Below are positions 1-6,778 of a DNA stretch of 7,432 bases, piece by piece; the first letter of the stretch is position 1; the number at the start of each line of letters is the position of its first letter. The stretch is from NCBI GenBank assembly GCA_946886805.1, contig CAMPJM010000191.1, positions 1 to 7,432 of the forward strand, written 5' to 3'. Source of the DNA: an uncultured Flammeovirgaceae bacterium. Its GTDB lineage: Bacteria; Bacteroidota; Bacteroidia; Cytophagales; Cyclobacteriaceae. The translations under genes and the position numbers were made by a program. Below the pieces are notes generated by a model. That model did not search any database, was not told the origin of the DNA, and saw nothing but the letters and a program-made list of their open reading frames with translations.

Positions 1-86
1 ATTGAATTGGTCGAAAATGATTAAGGGCTTGATATAAAATAACTTGAACATTTATACTTGTTTTTTTGTCCTTTCTCTACGTTGTA

Positions 87-104
87 ATCCGCCAGCTGGC
101 GGAT
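87..104. repeat. 18-bp perfect palindrome, possible dispersed repeat unit
   Basis: The sequence ATCCGCCAGCTGGCGGAT is its own reverse complement over all 18 bases. Its GC-rich core stands out sharply from the AT-rich flanks. It lies in non-coding DNA just upstream of the surviving part of the higB remnant, close to where recognisable toxin sequence begins. From memory, near-identical palindromes occur as dispersed intergenic elements in Bacteroidota genomes, but only one copy is present here, so the repeat status is inferred. With no spacer between the arms it could form a tight cruciform, or it could be a symmetric protein-binding site. Confidence 0.6.
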
Positions 105-117
105 AAGTAGCTATGGC

Positions 118-243
118 TATTCTCATATTTTACGCCTTGATTATAGATTAGTAGTTGCGATTGATTATGAATTTCAAGTTATTTTCATCAGATTTATCGG
201 AACGCATAAACGATATAATAAAATTGATGCTAAGACGATTTGA
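118..243 (+). pseudogene. higB: HigB-type toxin, 5'-truncated remnant
   Basis: The frame ending in TGA at 241-243 encodes the C-terminal part of a HigB-family (RelE/ParE superfamily) mRNA interferase toxin. The diagnostic stretch DYRLVVAIDYEFQVIFIRF starts at 139 and is followed by IGTHKRYNKIDAKTI, matching the family pattern YRLIV-x-I-x-Y...IRFIGTH-x-x-YD-x-IDA. Recognisable similarity begins around 118. The frame stays open only back to 88, where a TAA at 85-87 closes it, and it contains no ATG, GTG or TTG. A full HigB is about 95-110 residues, so roughly the N-terminal half is missing. I found no HigB N-terminus in any forward frame of positions 1-86. It ends 2 nt before the higA ATG, the normal higBA arrangement. 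An intact toxin is unlikely. What cannot be excluded is expression from an unusual start codon. Confidence 0.8.
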
Positions 244-245
244 TT

Positions 246-596
246 ATGAATATCCGACCAATTAAAACAGAGCAAGATTACAATACTGCAATCAGCAGTA
301 TTGAGGAACTGTGGGGAGCAAAAAAAGACACCCCGGAAGGTGATGAACTAGACTTATTGGTAACTTTAGTTGAGTCATATGAGATGAAACATTATCCAAT
401 TGCACCGCCTGATCCGATTGATGCGATTAAATTTCGCATGGAGCAAATGGGAATGACAAAAGCTGACATGGTTCAATATCTAGGTAGCCAGAGTAGGGTG
501 AGTGAGATTCTTAATAGAAAGAGAAGTCTGACCTTGGGTATGATAAAATCGTTGTACAAAGGATTAAAAACACCTGCGGAGATTTTGTTGGCTTGA
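246..596 (+). CDS. higA: HigA-family antitoxin, XRE-type HTH protein
   Basis: A 116-residue protein with the full layout of HigA antitoxins of the higBA type II toxin-antitoxin class. The N-terminal part (residues 1-55) opens with IRPIKTEQDY and carries the acidic stretch EGDELDLLVTLVESYE. A PPDPIDAIKFRMEQ linker helix leads into a Cro/C1-type helix-turn-helix at about residues 59-114, with GMTKADMVQYLG then SRVSEILNRKRSLTLGMI as the recognition region. HigA proteins of this kind usually bind and neutralise HigB and repress their own operon through the HTH. The ATG at 246 is preferred over the in-frame TTG at 240, because 240 overlaps the toxin stop and N-termini in the family start with this MxIRPIKTE-like motif. 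There is no strong ribosome binding site, so translation may have depended on coupling to higB. Since the adjacent toxin is truncated, this is probably an orphan antitoxin, which might still act as a repressor or neutralise a related toxin elsewhere. Confidence 0.92.
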   Translation: MNIRPIKTEQDYNTAISSIEELWGAKKDTPEGDELDLLVTLVESYEMKHYPIAPPDPIDAIKFRMEQMGMTKADMVQYLGSQSRVSEILNRKRSLTLGMIKSLYKGLKTPAEILLA

Positions 597-709
597 ACGA
601 CCTAAAATATGCACGTGCTACAATTTGAGTAGACGCCCTAAGCCAGCGGCTCACCGTGAAATTTTAAACCGATTGGGCTACAGATTGATCTCACACAAAG
701 CTCAACCCC
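597..709. other. Convergent intergenic gap without a clear terminator
   Basis: This 113-bp stretch separates the 3' end of higA from the 3' end of the treY-malQ fusion. I looked for a hairpin followed by a T-run on either strand and found only weak elements: the 8-bp palindrome GCACGTGC at 611-618 and a 4-bp stem AGCC/GGCT around 640-650 with no T-run. Transcription of the two units may therefore end by Rho or by run-through, or the terminators are not recognisable by eye. Confidence 0.5.
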
Positions 710-3700
710 TCACCTATTGTACAAAATCGTCCATTCTTTTAGTCTTTTTTCAGCTTCTTTGGTTATTTGGCCGGGTTTTAATCTCCATAGCCAGTTTTTT
801 TCTACCGCTCCGGGCAAATTCATTCTGGCAGTCTCATCCAGGTTTAACAAATCCTGAATGGGTATGATGGCGATTTTTGCCACCGATGAGAAGGCAAGTT
901 TGCCTAATGCCCAATAAATATCCGCTTCACTCAATTCCCTGCCCATATATTGTTCTAGTTGCGAATGATGTTTATGCCCCTCCTGCCGGTACCAACCCAA
1001 TACCGTGTTATTATCGTGCGTGCCTGTATAGGCTATAAAGTTGTTGGTATAATTATGTGGAATATAGGGCGATTGAGGCATTTCATCGCCAAAAGCAAAT
1101 TGTAATACCTTCATCCCAGGGAATTTAAACTCATCCCGAAGTTCTAAAACGGCGTCATTAATTTCTCCCAGGTCTTCAGCAATAAAAGGAAGTTCTCCCA
1201 GCTTGGCTTTTGCAGTATTAAAGAAATCAGCACCGGGACCTTTTTTCCAGGTACCATTCTTCGCAGTCTCTTCTCCGGCAGGTACTTCCCAGTAGTCGGC
1301 AAAAGCCCGAAAGTGATCTAACCTGATCAAATCAAATAAAGCCATATTTACCCGTAAGCGCTGCATCCACCATTCATAGTCCTGCTGCTTCAACACATCC
1401 CACTTAAACACCGGCATTCCCCAAAGTTGGCCGTCTTCATTAAAATAGTCAGGCGGAACTCCAGCCACACCTGTCATGTTTCCAGCCTCATCCAACATAA
1501 AAATTTCTTTGTTTGACCAAACATCTACGGAGTCATAACTGATGTAAATAGGAACATCGCCAAACAATTGAATCCCTCTTTTATTGCAATAAGCCCTCAA
1601 GCTTTTCCATTGTTTAAAGAAAATAAACTGGAGCCACTTTGTCTTTTCAAACGCATCCGTATTTTCTTTAACAATGGCCTCAACAGCACCCGGCTTTTTT
1701 AATTTTAAATCATCAGGCCATTTATACCAGGGATCACCTCCCTGTTTTTCTTTAACTAGCATATAAACAGCAAAATCATCCAACCATTTAGCTTCCTTGT
1801 CGCAAAAGGTTTGGAATTCAGATCTAAGGTTTTCAAACTTATTCTTTTTTAAATTCCCCCACGCTATGGTGAACATTTCCGCCTTAGCTTTGGAGGCAGC
1901 TTCAAAATCCACTTTATCTTCTTGTGGCAAATAATGTTGCTCCAGATCTTTAGCCGCCAATAAACCCTCTTTGACCAAAAGCTCAGGGCTAATTAACAGA
2001 GGGTTTCCTGCCATACTGGATATGGAACTGTAAGGAGAATGAAACTGCGCTTTTTCTGTAGGATTTAAAGGTAATAGCTGCCAGTATGTTTGCCGTGTCC
2101 GGTGCAGGAAATCTGCGAATTTCCTCGCCTCCGCACCTAAATCACCGATTCCGAAGGGAGAAGGGAGTGAGGTTATATGGAGCAAGACGCCTCCGCCACG
2201 TTCCTGTTTAGATTCAAACTGCAGTACTGCAAATGGTATGTCCTGAAATAATTCCTGAACACTTAAAAACCCATCCGCCTTACCTTTAATATCTATAATG
2301 ACGTTTTGAAAATCTTTAGCAGCATTATCAGGAAGCAGCACCTTTGTATCTTTCCAGTCAAAAGAAGCTATATCGCATTTCTGATTTTCACATAAAGTTG
2401 CTACGGAAAGCGGAATGACCACAACACATGATTTTTGCTGATATTCACGGGCAAAAGCAACAATATGATCTTTAAATTGCCCTTCTACCTCCAATGGCAG
2501 GTATTTGCCCTTTTCAAATAATTCAGGATTATTTTTTCTTGCATTGAAAAGCACCCTGATCAATGAAAGTTTAATTTTAGCATTGTAGCGCTCTTCCCAA
2601 AGATTCTTCCAAAGAGCGGCTGTGTCCTGATCGTCATTATTCTCGTCAAACTCCTCAAGCAGTTTTAACCTTTTTTCATAATCGACTAGTCTCCTATTAT
2701 CGGGATCCACCAGGCTGAGGTCCCAAAGCTCTGTCCCCTGATAAACGTCGGCTACACCGGGGCATGTAAATTTCAGTATGACCTGAGATAATGAATTGAT
2801 GATCCCGAAATCGGATATCTTTTGATGGAAGGAAGTAAATGTTTTCCAGAATGCCCCTTTCTTATCCAGCAGGCTTACTGCAAATTTCTTGGCAGCTGCT
2901 TCATATTCCTCATTTGGAGATGTCCAATTTGAATTTACTTTTGCTTCTCTAAATGCCTTCTGCAAGTATTCCTGAATTCTTCCAGCAAAATTATCTTCTT
3001 CTTCCCCAGGCATTGGATAAGCCCCGGCAATAGTTTGGTAAATAAAATATTCATCATTTACATCCGGCTTATTATTATTTTTAAGCGGTTCATTCATTTC
3101 CCGCCAGTCCCTGACATTGGAGAACCATTCTTCGGCAAGATCGGAAAGGACATTTAAACGCATGCGTACATCCTCTCCTCTTTTGGTATCGTGAGTAGAG
3201 GTAGTGTTGATAGCCAAAGGCCAATTTTGCTGACGATCAAGCATAATTTCATGAAAATCAGGAATGGAAATACCAAAGGCATCAGGCGCATCTCCTACCT
3301 CATTATGAGCTATGAAATTGTTGTAGGTATACATAAGCGTATCTTCCACGCCCTTGGCCATTAAGGGACCGGAAAATTGCATTAACCTTTGATAGAACTT
3401 GAGAGCCTGTTGATTGTATTCTTCATTTCCTTTAGAAGGCTTCTCAATAATAATATCTTCCAAAATTCCTGTTGCTTCGGTTAGTGAAGCGTTTTTATTC
3501 CTGATGCTTTTAAAAATTTCCTTTAGGCTTTTTGACTCGTCCTCACGCAAAGGAAGCTGATTTCCATAATAGCGGTATACCGGGCATTCAATTAAAAATT
3601 CTCCTATTGCTTCTTTTAATTGCTTCTGGTCGACGCTTTCCAATTCATCCTGTTTTATAAGGTTTAAATCAAGAAAGAAACGAAGGAGGTTTTCCAATTC

Positions 3701-4933
3701 CCCTCCCATGTGTTCCTTAAGGATAAGAGCCTTTTTCTCGGAAATTTGTCTGTGGACATCAGATTTATCGTTGATCAATTTCTGATAAAAATTAACAAAT
3801 TTGTCTTTATTGCTTGTATTGGTAAAGAGATTATTCACAATAGAAAGAAAACCATAGCCCGTTTCCCCCTGGATTGGCCACTGCTCAGGAAGTTTTTCGC
3901 CAGACTCCAGTATTTTTTCTACAACAATATAAGTTTCAGGACCTACCAATTCCCTTAAGTCGATGAGATACTGGGTAGGGTCATAAAGACCATCAACGTG
4001 ATCTATTCGAAGGCCATCAAAAACCTTTTCTTCGATCAGTGATTTAATAAATTCATGATACTGCTTAAAAACCGACTGATCTTGAATGTTTAGACAAATC
4101 AAGCCATTGACGGTAAAAAATCTCCTGAAATTAATTTTCTGATCTGTTTCCTGCCAAAAACACAGTCGGTATTCCTGATCATCAACGATAGATTTGAGCA
4201 AATCAGGATCATCATTAACAGCCTCAAGTATTTTCTGGATATTTAAACTGTTCTTCCCCTCTTTTATTAAAGAAGCAAACTGAAGTTTATTTTCATCATA
4301 CCGACGGGAATAAGCACTGGCCTCCTCGATCCCTGACAAGCTACTAATTTGCTCGATCAATGCCTGTATGGAATTATTCGAATCCGGTTCACTCCTTTTA
4401 AGTATCGTGCGATAAGCATCCAGATTTAATGGGTATGTCGCATCATAATATCTAATCACTAATTGCTCATTCTCAACAGCAACTTTTAATTCTTTATTCG
4501 TAAGTACGGTTTCAAGAGGTGCACCCAGAAATGGCACCATCAATTTTCCCTTGAACAATGAACTTGTCCCGGCCATGTCAAAGAAAGAGGCAAATAAAGA
4601 CCTCTGTCCTTTTTCAAGTACATCCATCAACCACTTGTTCTTAGGATGAAATGCCATGTGGTTAGGAACAATGTCCTGTAACCAGCCAATATCATTCTTT
4701 CTTAACTCCTGATTAAGCTTTTTCAGTTCCTCCTCAGACCCAACTTCGGGGTTGATCTGATGTGGATTAACCCCGTCATACCCATGGTTGCTCGCTGGGG
4801 TTGCTTCAAAAATAGGCGATGCGTACAAGGTTCCAATCCCCATTTTGCTGAGATATGGAACAATTTTTTCAAGATTCGATAGCGTAAAGCCTTTATGAAA
4901 TTGAATTCTGTAGGTAGAGACGGGATTATGCAT
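710..4933 (-). CDS. treY-malQ: Bifunctional TreY-MalQ fusion (maltooligosyltrehalose synthase / 4-alpha-glucanotransferase)
   Basis: A 1407-residue cytoplasmic protein (no signal peptide or membrane segment) joining two complete glycoside-hydrolase-clan-H enzymes. Residues 1 to about 905 are TreY (GH13), which turns the reducing-end alpha-1,4 bond of maltodextrins into alpha,alpha-1,1. It shows DIVPNH (87-92), the nucleophile in GLRIDHVDGL (Asp311), the acid/base in VVEKIL (Glu339), STHDTKRGEDVR with Asp582, and VYQGTELWDLSLVDPDNRR near 730. Residues from about 912 to 1407 are MalQ (GH77), which transfers maltodextrin segments between chains. It opens with the family-typical GGGVLLHITSLPSPFGIGDLG and has SPYSSISSMAGNPL, GDVPIY, the nucleophile in IRLDHFRAF (Asp1206), the acid/base in IAEDLG (Glu1253), and GTHDNNT (Asp1307). 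TreY ends on its usual PFAVL tail, so the linker is about six residues. Both halves have normal family length. The ATG overlaps the end of treZ by 8 nt (ATGCATAA), which suggests coupling. There is no Met near the junction that would allow a separate MalQ. Confidence 0.96.
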   Translation of the reverse strand: MHNPVSTYRIQFHKGFTLSNLEKIVPYLSKMGIGTLYASPIFEATPASNHGYDGVNPHQINPEVGSEEELKKLNQELRKNDIGWLQDIVPNHMAFHPKNKWLMDVLEKGQRSLFASFFDMAGTSSLFKGKLMVPFLGAPLETVLTNKELKVAVENEQLVIRYYDATYPLNLDAYRTILKRSEPDSNNSIQALIEQISSLSGIEEASAYSRRYDENKLQFASLIKEGKNSLNIQKILEAVNDDPDLLKSIVDDQEYRLCFWQETDQKINFRRFFTVNGLICLNIQDQSVFKQYHEFIKSLIEEKVFDGLRIDHVDGLYDPTQYLIDLRELVGPETYIVVEKILESGEKLPEQWPIQGETGYGFLSIVNNLFTNTSNKDKFVNFYQKLINDKSDVHRQISEKKALILKEHMGGELENLLRFFLDLNLIKQDELESVDQKQLKEAIGEFLIECPVYRYYGNQLPLREDESKSLKEIFKSIRNKNASLTEATGILEDIIIEKPSKGNEEYNQQALKFYQRLMQFSGPLMAKGVEDTLMYTYNNFIAHNEVGDAPDAFGISIPDFHEIMLDRQQNWPLAINTTSTHDTKRGEDVRMRLNVLSDLAEEWFSNVRDWREMNEPLKNNNKPDVNDEYFIYQTIAGAYPMPGEEEDNFAGRIQEYLQKAFREAKVNSNWTSPNEEYEAAAKKFAVSLLDKKGAFWKTFTSFHQKISDFGIINSLSQVILKFTCPGVADVYQGTELWDLSLVDPDNRRLVDYEKRLKLLEEFDENNDDQDTAALWKNLWEERYNAKIKLSLIRVLFNARKNNPELFEKGKYLPLEVEGQFKDHIVAFAREYQQKSCVVVIPLSVATLCENQKCDIASFDWKDTKVLLPDNAAKDFQNVIIDIKGKADGFLSVQELFQDIPFAVLQFESKQERGGGVLLHITSLPSPFGIGDLGAEARKFADFLHRTRQTYWQLLPLNPTEKAQFHSPYSSISSMAGNPLLISPELLVKEGLLAAKDLEQHYLPQEDKVDFEAASKAKAEMFTIAWGNLKKNKFENLRSEFQTFCDKEAKWLDDFAVYMLVKEKQGGDPWYKWPDDLKLKKPGAVEAIVKENTDAFEKTKWLQFIFFKQWKSLRAYCNKRGIQLFGDVPIYISYDSVDVWSNKEIFMLDEAGNMTGVAGVPPDYFNEDGQLWGMPVFKWDVLKQQDYEWWMQRLRVNMALFDLIRLDHFRAFADYWEVPAGEETAKNGTWKKGPGADFFNTAKAKLGELPFIAEDLGEINDAVLELRDEFKFPGMKVLQFAFGDEMPQSPYIPHNYTNNFIAYTGTHDNNTVLGWYRQEGHKHHSQLEQYMGRELSEADIYWALGKLAFSSVAKIAIIPIQDLLNLDETARMNLPGAVEKNWLWRLKPGQITKEAEKRLKEWTILYNR

Positions 4934-6776
4934 GGTTGGAATAAATTAAAAAAGACTCAGGGAAAAGCTGTATTTCTGCTCCTGCAGATAAGGTGGCTTG
5001 TGATGCGCCGGGGCCATTCCATTGAGGGTCTGCAGAGTCAAATTCTTTGTGCCAGGTCGGTTCAAAATCAGGTAAGCTCGCCTGCTGCTTTTCCTGCGAA
5101 AAATTCATAAGGCAGTATAGCTGGTCTTTGTCATACCACCGGTGTAAAAATAGTGTTTGTGTACCTTCGTCAAACTTGACATCCAGTTGCTTCCTATTCA
5201 AATGTTTTAACACCGGATTTTGCTTCCTCAGAGCAATTAATGCCCGATAGAAATTAAGCATTGTCTGGTGCGGTTTAGCAGATATCTCATCCCAACGAAG
5301 TTTAGAAGCTTGAAAAGTGCCTTCGGACTGCGGATCCGGCGGTTCCTCACCCGTGCTAAAATCAAATTCCGCTTTCCTTCCTTTCCGGACCGCTTCTACT
5401 AAATCCGGATCAGTATGGCTTACAAAATACAGGAACGGGCAGGAAGCGGACCATTCTTCACCCATAAAAAGCATCGGTACATAAGGGCTTACCATTACAG
5501 CACCTGCCAGCAGTTTTTGGGTTTCAAAATTAACGAGATGACTTGTACGTTCTCCAAGCATTCGATTGCCCACCTGATCATGATTTTGAGAAAAGACTAC
5601 AAATTGTTTCCCGGGGTTGTTGCCTACTTTGGTCCCAAATATTTTTTTCCGGTGCTGCGAATACATCCCATCATAGACATAAACATCTCTATATGATTTC
5701 GCCAGGTGTTTTATACCATCAAATTCAGAATAATATCCCGTTTTTGTGTTTCCCGTAGCCACCCTCAACGAATGGTGAAATTCATCCACCCATTGACCAT
5801 CCAGGCCATAGCCTTTCTCTTCAATCGGATCAATGAACTTTGTATCATTCAAATCTACTTCTGCAATAAGATAATAAGGCTTTCCGGTTAACTCGATAAG
5901 CTTATTGACATTTTGTTTAATTTCTCGCAATATATGATTAGGACTTAAATCTTTGATGGCGTGCACGGCATCCATTCTTAAGGCATCTATGTGAAAATCC
6001 CTGAACCACATCAGCACATTTTCAATAAAATATTTGCGGACACCATCACACCATGCATCATCAAAATTGAGTGCCTGCCCCCATGGTGTGTTGTATTTTT
6101 CTGTAAAATAGGGTCCAAATTCTCCTAAATAATTCCCTTCGGGCCCCAAATGGTTATATACTACATCCAAAATCACAGCCAATCCTTTTTCATGGCAGGC
6201 ATTCACCAGCCGTTGTAATGCCTGTGGTCCGCCATAACTGTTCTGCACAGCAAACGGATACACGCCATCATAGCCCCAGTTTCTGGATCCGGGAAACTGA
6301 GAAACGGGTAAAAGTTCAATGGCATTTATGCCCAAATCCTTTAGATGATCCAGTTTTTCTTCCAGACCTTCAAAATTTCCCTGGGATGAAAATGTACCGG
6401 TATGGAGTTCATAAATAATATAATTTTCCTGAGGTAAATTTTTCCAGGTATTATTTTGTTTATTATCAGTCCAGGGAAAGCTTCTTAAATCTATTGCTTC
6501 GGAGAACTCATGAACACCCTCAGGTTGGGAAACTGCCGCAGGATCTGGCAACTCTTTGTCATTGTTTAGTTTAAACTTATACCTATCATGAGGTTTGAGC
6601 TCATCGGTTGTTGCTTTCCAGTACCCAAACTCATCTTTTTGCAAAGAAATTTGACTTTTATTTTTAATAATCAGCGCAACATTCTCAACGGAGGGAGCCC
6701 AAACAGTGATTTCGGCTTTCCCTTCATTATTGAAAGTCACGCCCAACGACCTATTGCCAATATTCACCTTTCCCAT
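4926..6776 (-). CDS. treZ: Malto-oligosyltrehalose trehalohydrolase
   Basis: A 616-residue cytoplasmic GH13 enzyme, of usual family length, that hydrolyses the alpha-1,4 bond next to the trehalose end of maltooligosyltrehalose, the TreY product, releasing trehalose. Residues 1 to about 100 form the N-terminal beta-sandwich (E-set/CBM48-like; VTFNNEGKAEITVWAPSVENV). The catalytic barrel follows from ENYIIYELHTGTFS. GH13 signatures are DVVYNH (204-209), nucleophile Asp269 in ALRMDAVHAI, acid/base Glu306 in YLIAEVDLND, and the transition-state stabiliser Asp400 in SQNHDQVGNR. NWGYDGVYPFAVQNSYGGP (166-184) is typical of TreZ and separates it from GlgB branching enzyme. A C-terminal beta domain ends at IYSNHA. 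It starts 2 nt after the glgX stop and overlaps the treY start, which fits co-translation. There is no strong Shine-Dalgarno. GlgB was considered and rejected because of neighbour context and these motifs. Confidence 0.96.
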   Translation of the reverse strand: MGKVNIGNRSLGVTFNNEGKAEITVWAPSVENVALIIKNKSQISLQKDEFGYWKATTDELKPHDRYKFKLNNDKELPDPAAVSQPEGVHEFSEAIDLRSFPWTDNKQNNTWKNLPQENYIIYELHTGTFSSQGNFEGLEEKLDHLKDLGINAIELLPVSQFPGSRNWGYDGVYPFAVQNSYGGPQALQRLVNACHEKGLAVILDVVYNHLGPEGNYLGEFGPYFTEKYNTPWGQALNFDDAWCDGVRKYFIENVLMWFRDFHIDALRMDAVHAIKDLSPNHILREIKQNVNKLIELTGKPYYLIAEVDLNDTKFIDPIEEKGYGLDGQWVDEFHHSLRVATGNTKTGYYSEFDGIKHLAKSYRDVYVYDGMYSQHRKKIFGTKVGNNPGKQFVVFSQNHDQVGNRMLGERTSHLVNFETQKLLAGAVMVSPYVPMLFMGEEWSASCPFLYFVSHTDPDLVEAVRKGRKAEFDFSTGEEPPDPQSEGTFQASKLRWDEISAKPHQTMLNFYRALIALRKQNPVLKHLNRKQLDVKFDEGTQTLFLHRWYDKDQLYCLMNFSQEKQQASLPDFEPTWHKEFDSADPQWNGPGASQATLSAGAEIQLFPESFLIYSNHA

Positions 6777-6778
6777 TT

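Noticed and set aside
1..24. Short open frame reading IELVEND then a stop at 22-24, perhaps the tail of a gene entering from the left.
   Set aside because: Seven codons at the window edge are too few to support a gene.
29..60. Possible Bacteroidota-type promoter: TTG at 29-31 and TATACTTG at 53-60, resembling the TTTG/TAnnTTTG pattern.
   Set aside because: The -7-like box has a mismatch, the spacing is about 21 rather than 19, and such AT-rich matches arise often by chance. It also would have served a toxin gene that is now broken.
640..655. AGCC/GGCT mini-hairpin as an intrinsic terminator between the convergent genes.
   Set aside because: The stem is only 4 bp and there is no T-run on either strand after it.
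625..867. An 80-codon + strand ORF with a hydrophobic middle, starting at TTG.
   Set aside because: Most of it lies antisense to the MalQ 3' end, which is a clear homologous gene. The hydrophobic look comes from the reverse complement of charged Lys/Glu codons. No ribosome binding site.
3710..3958. An 82-codon + strand ORF.
   Set aside because: It lies wholly antisense within the TreY part, has no recognisable family, and is a shadow of the coding strand.
5415..5891. Several overlapping + strand ORFs of 60-93 codons.
   Set aside because: All lie antisense to treZ and its catalytic domain, overlap one another in different frames, and show no family features.
4926..6776. Reading treZ as glycogen branching enzyme GlgB.
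   Set aside because: The motifs NWGYDGVYPFAVQNSYGGP and YLIAEVDLND, and direct coupling to treY, fit malto-oligosyltrehalose trehalohydrolase better.
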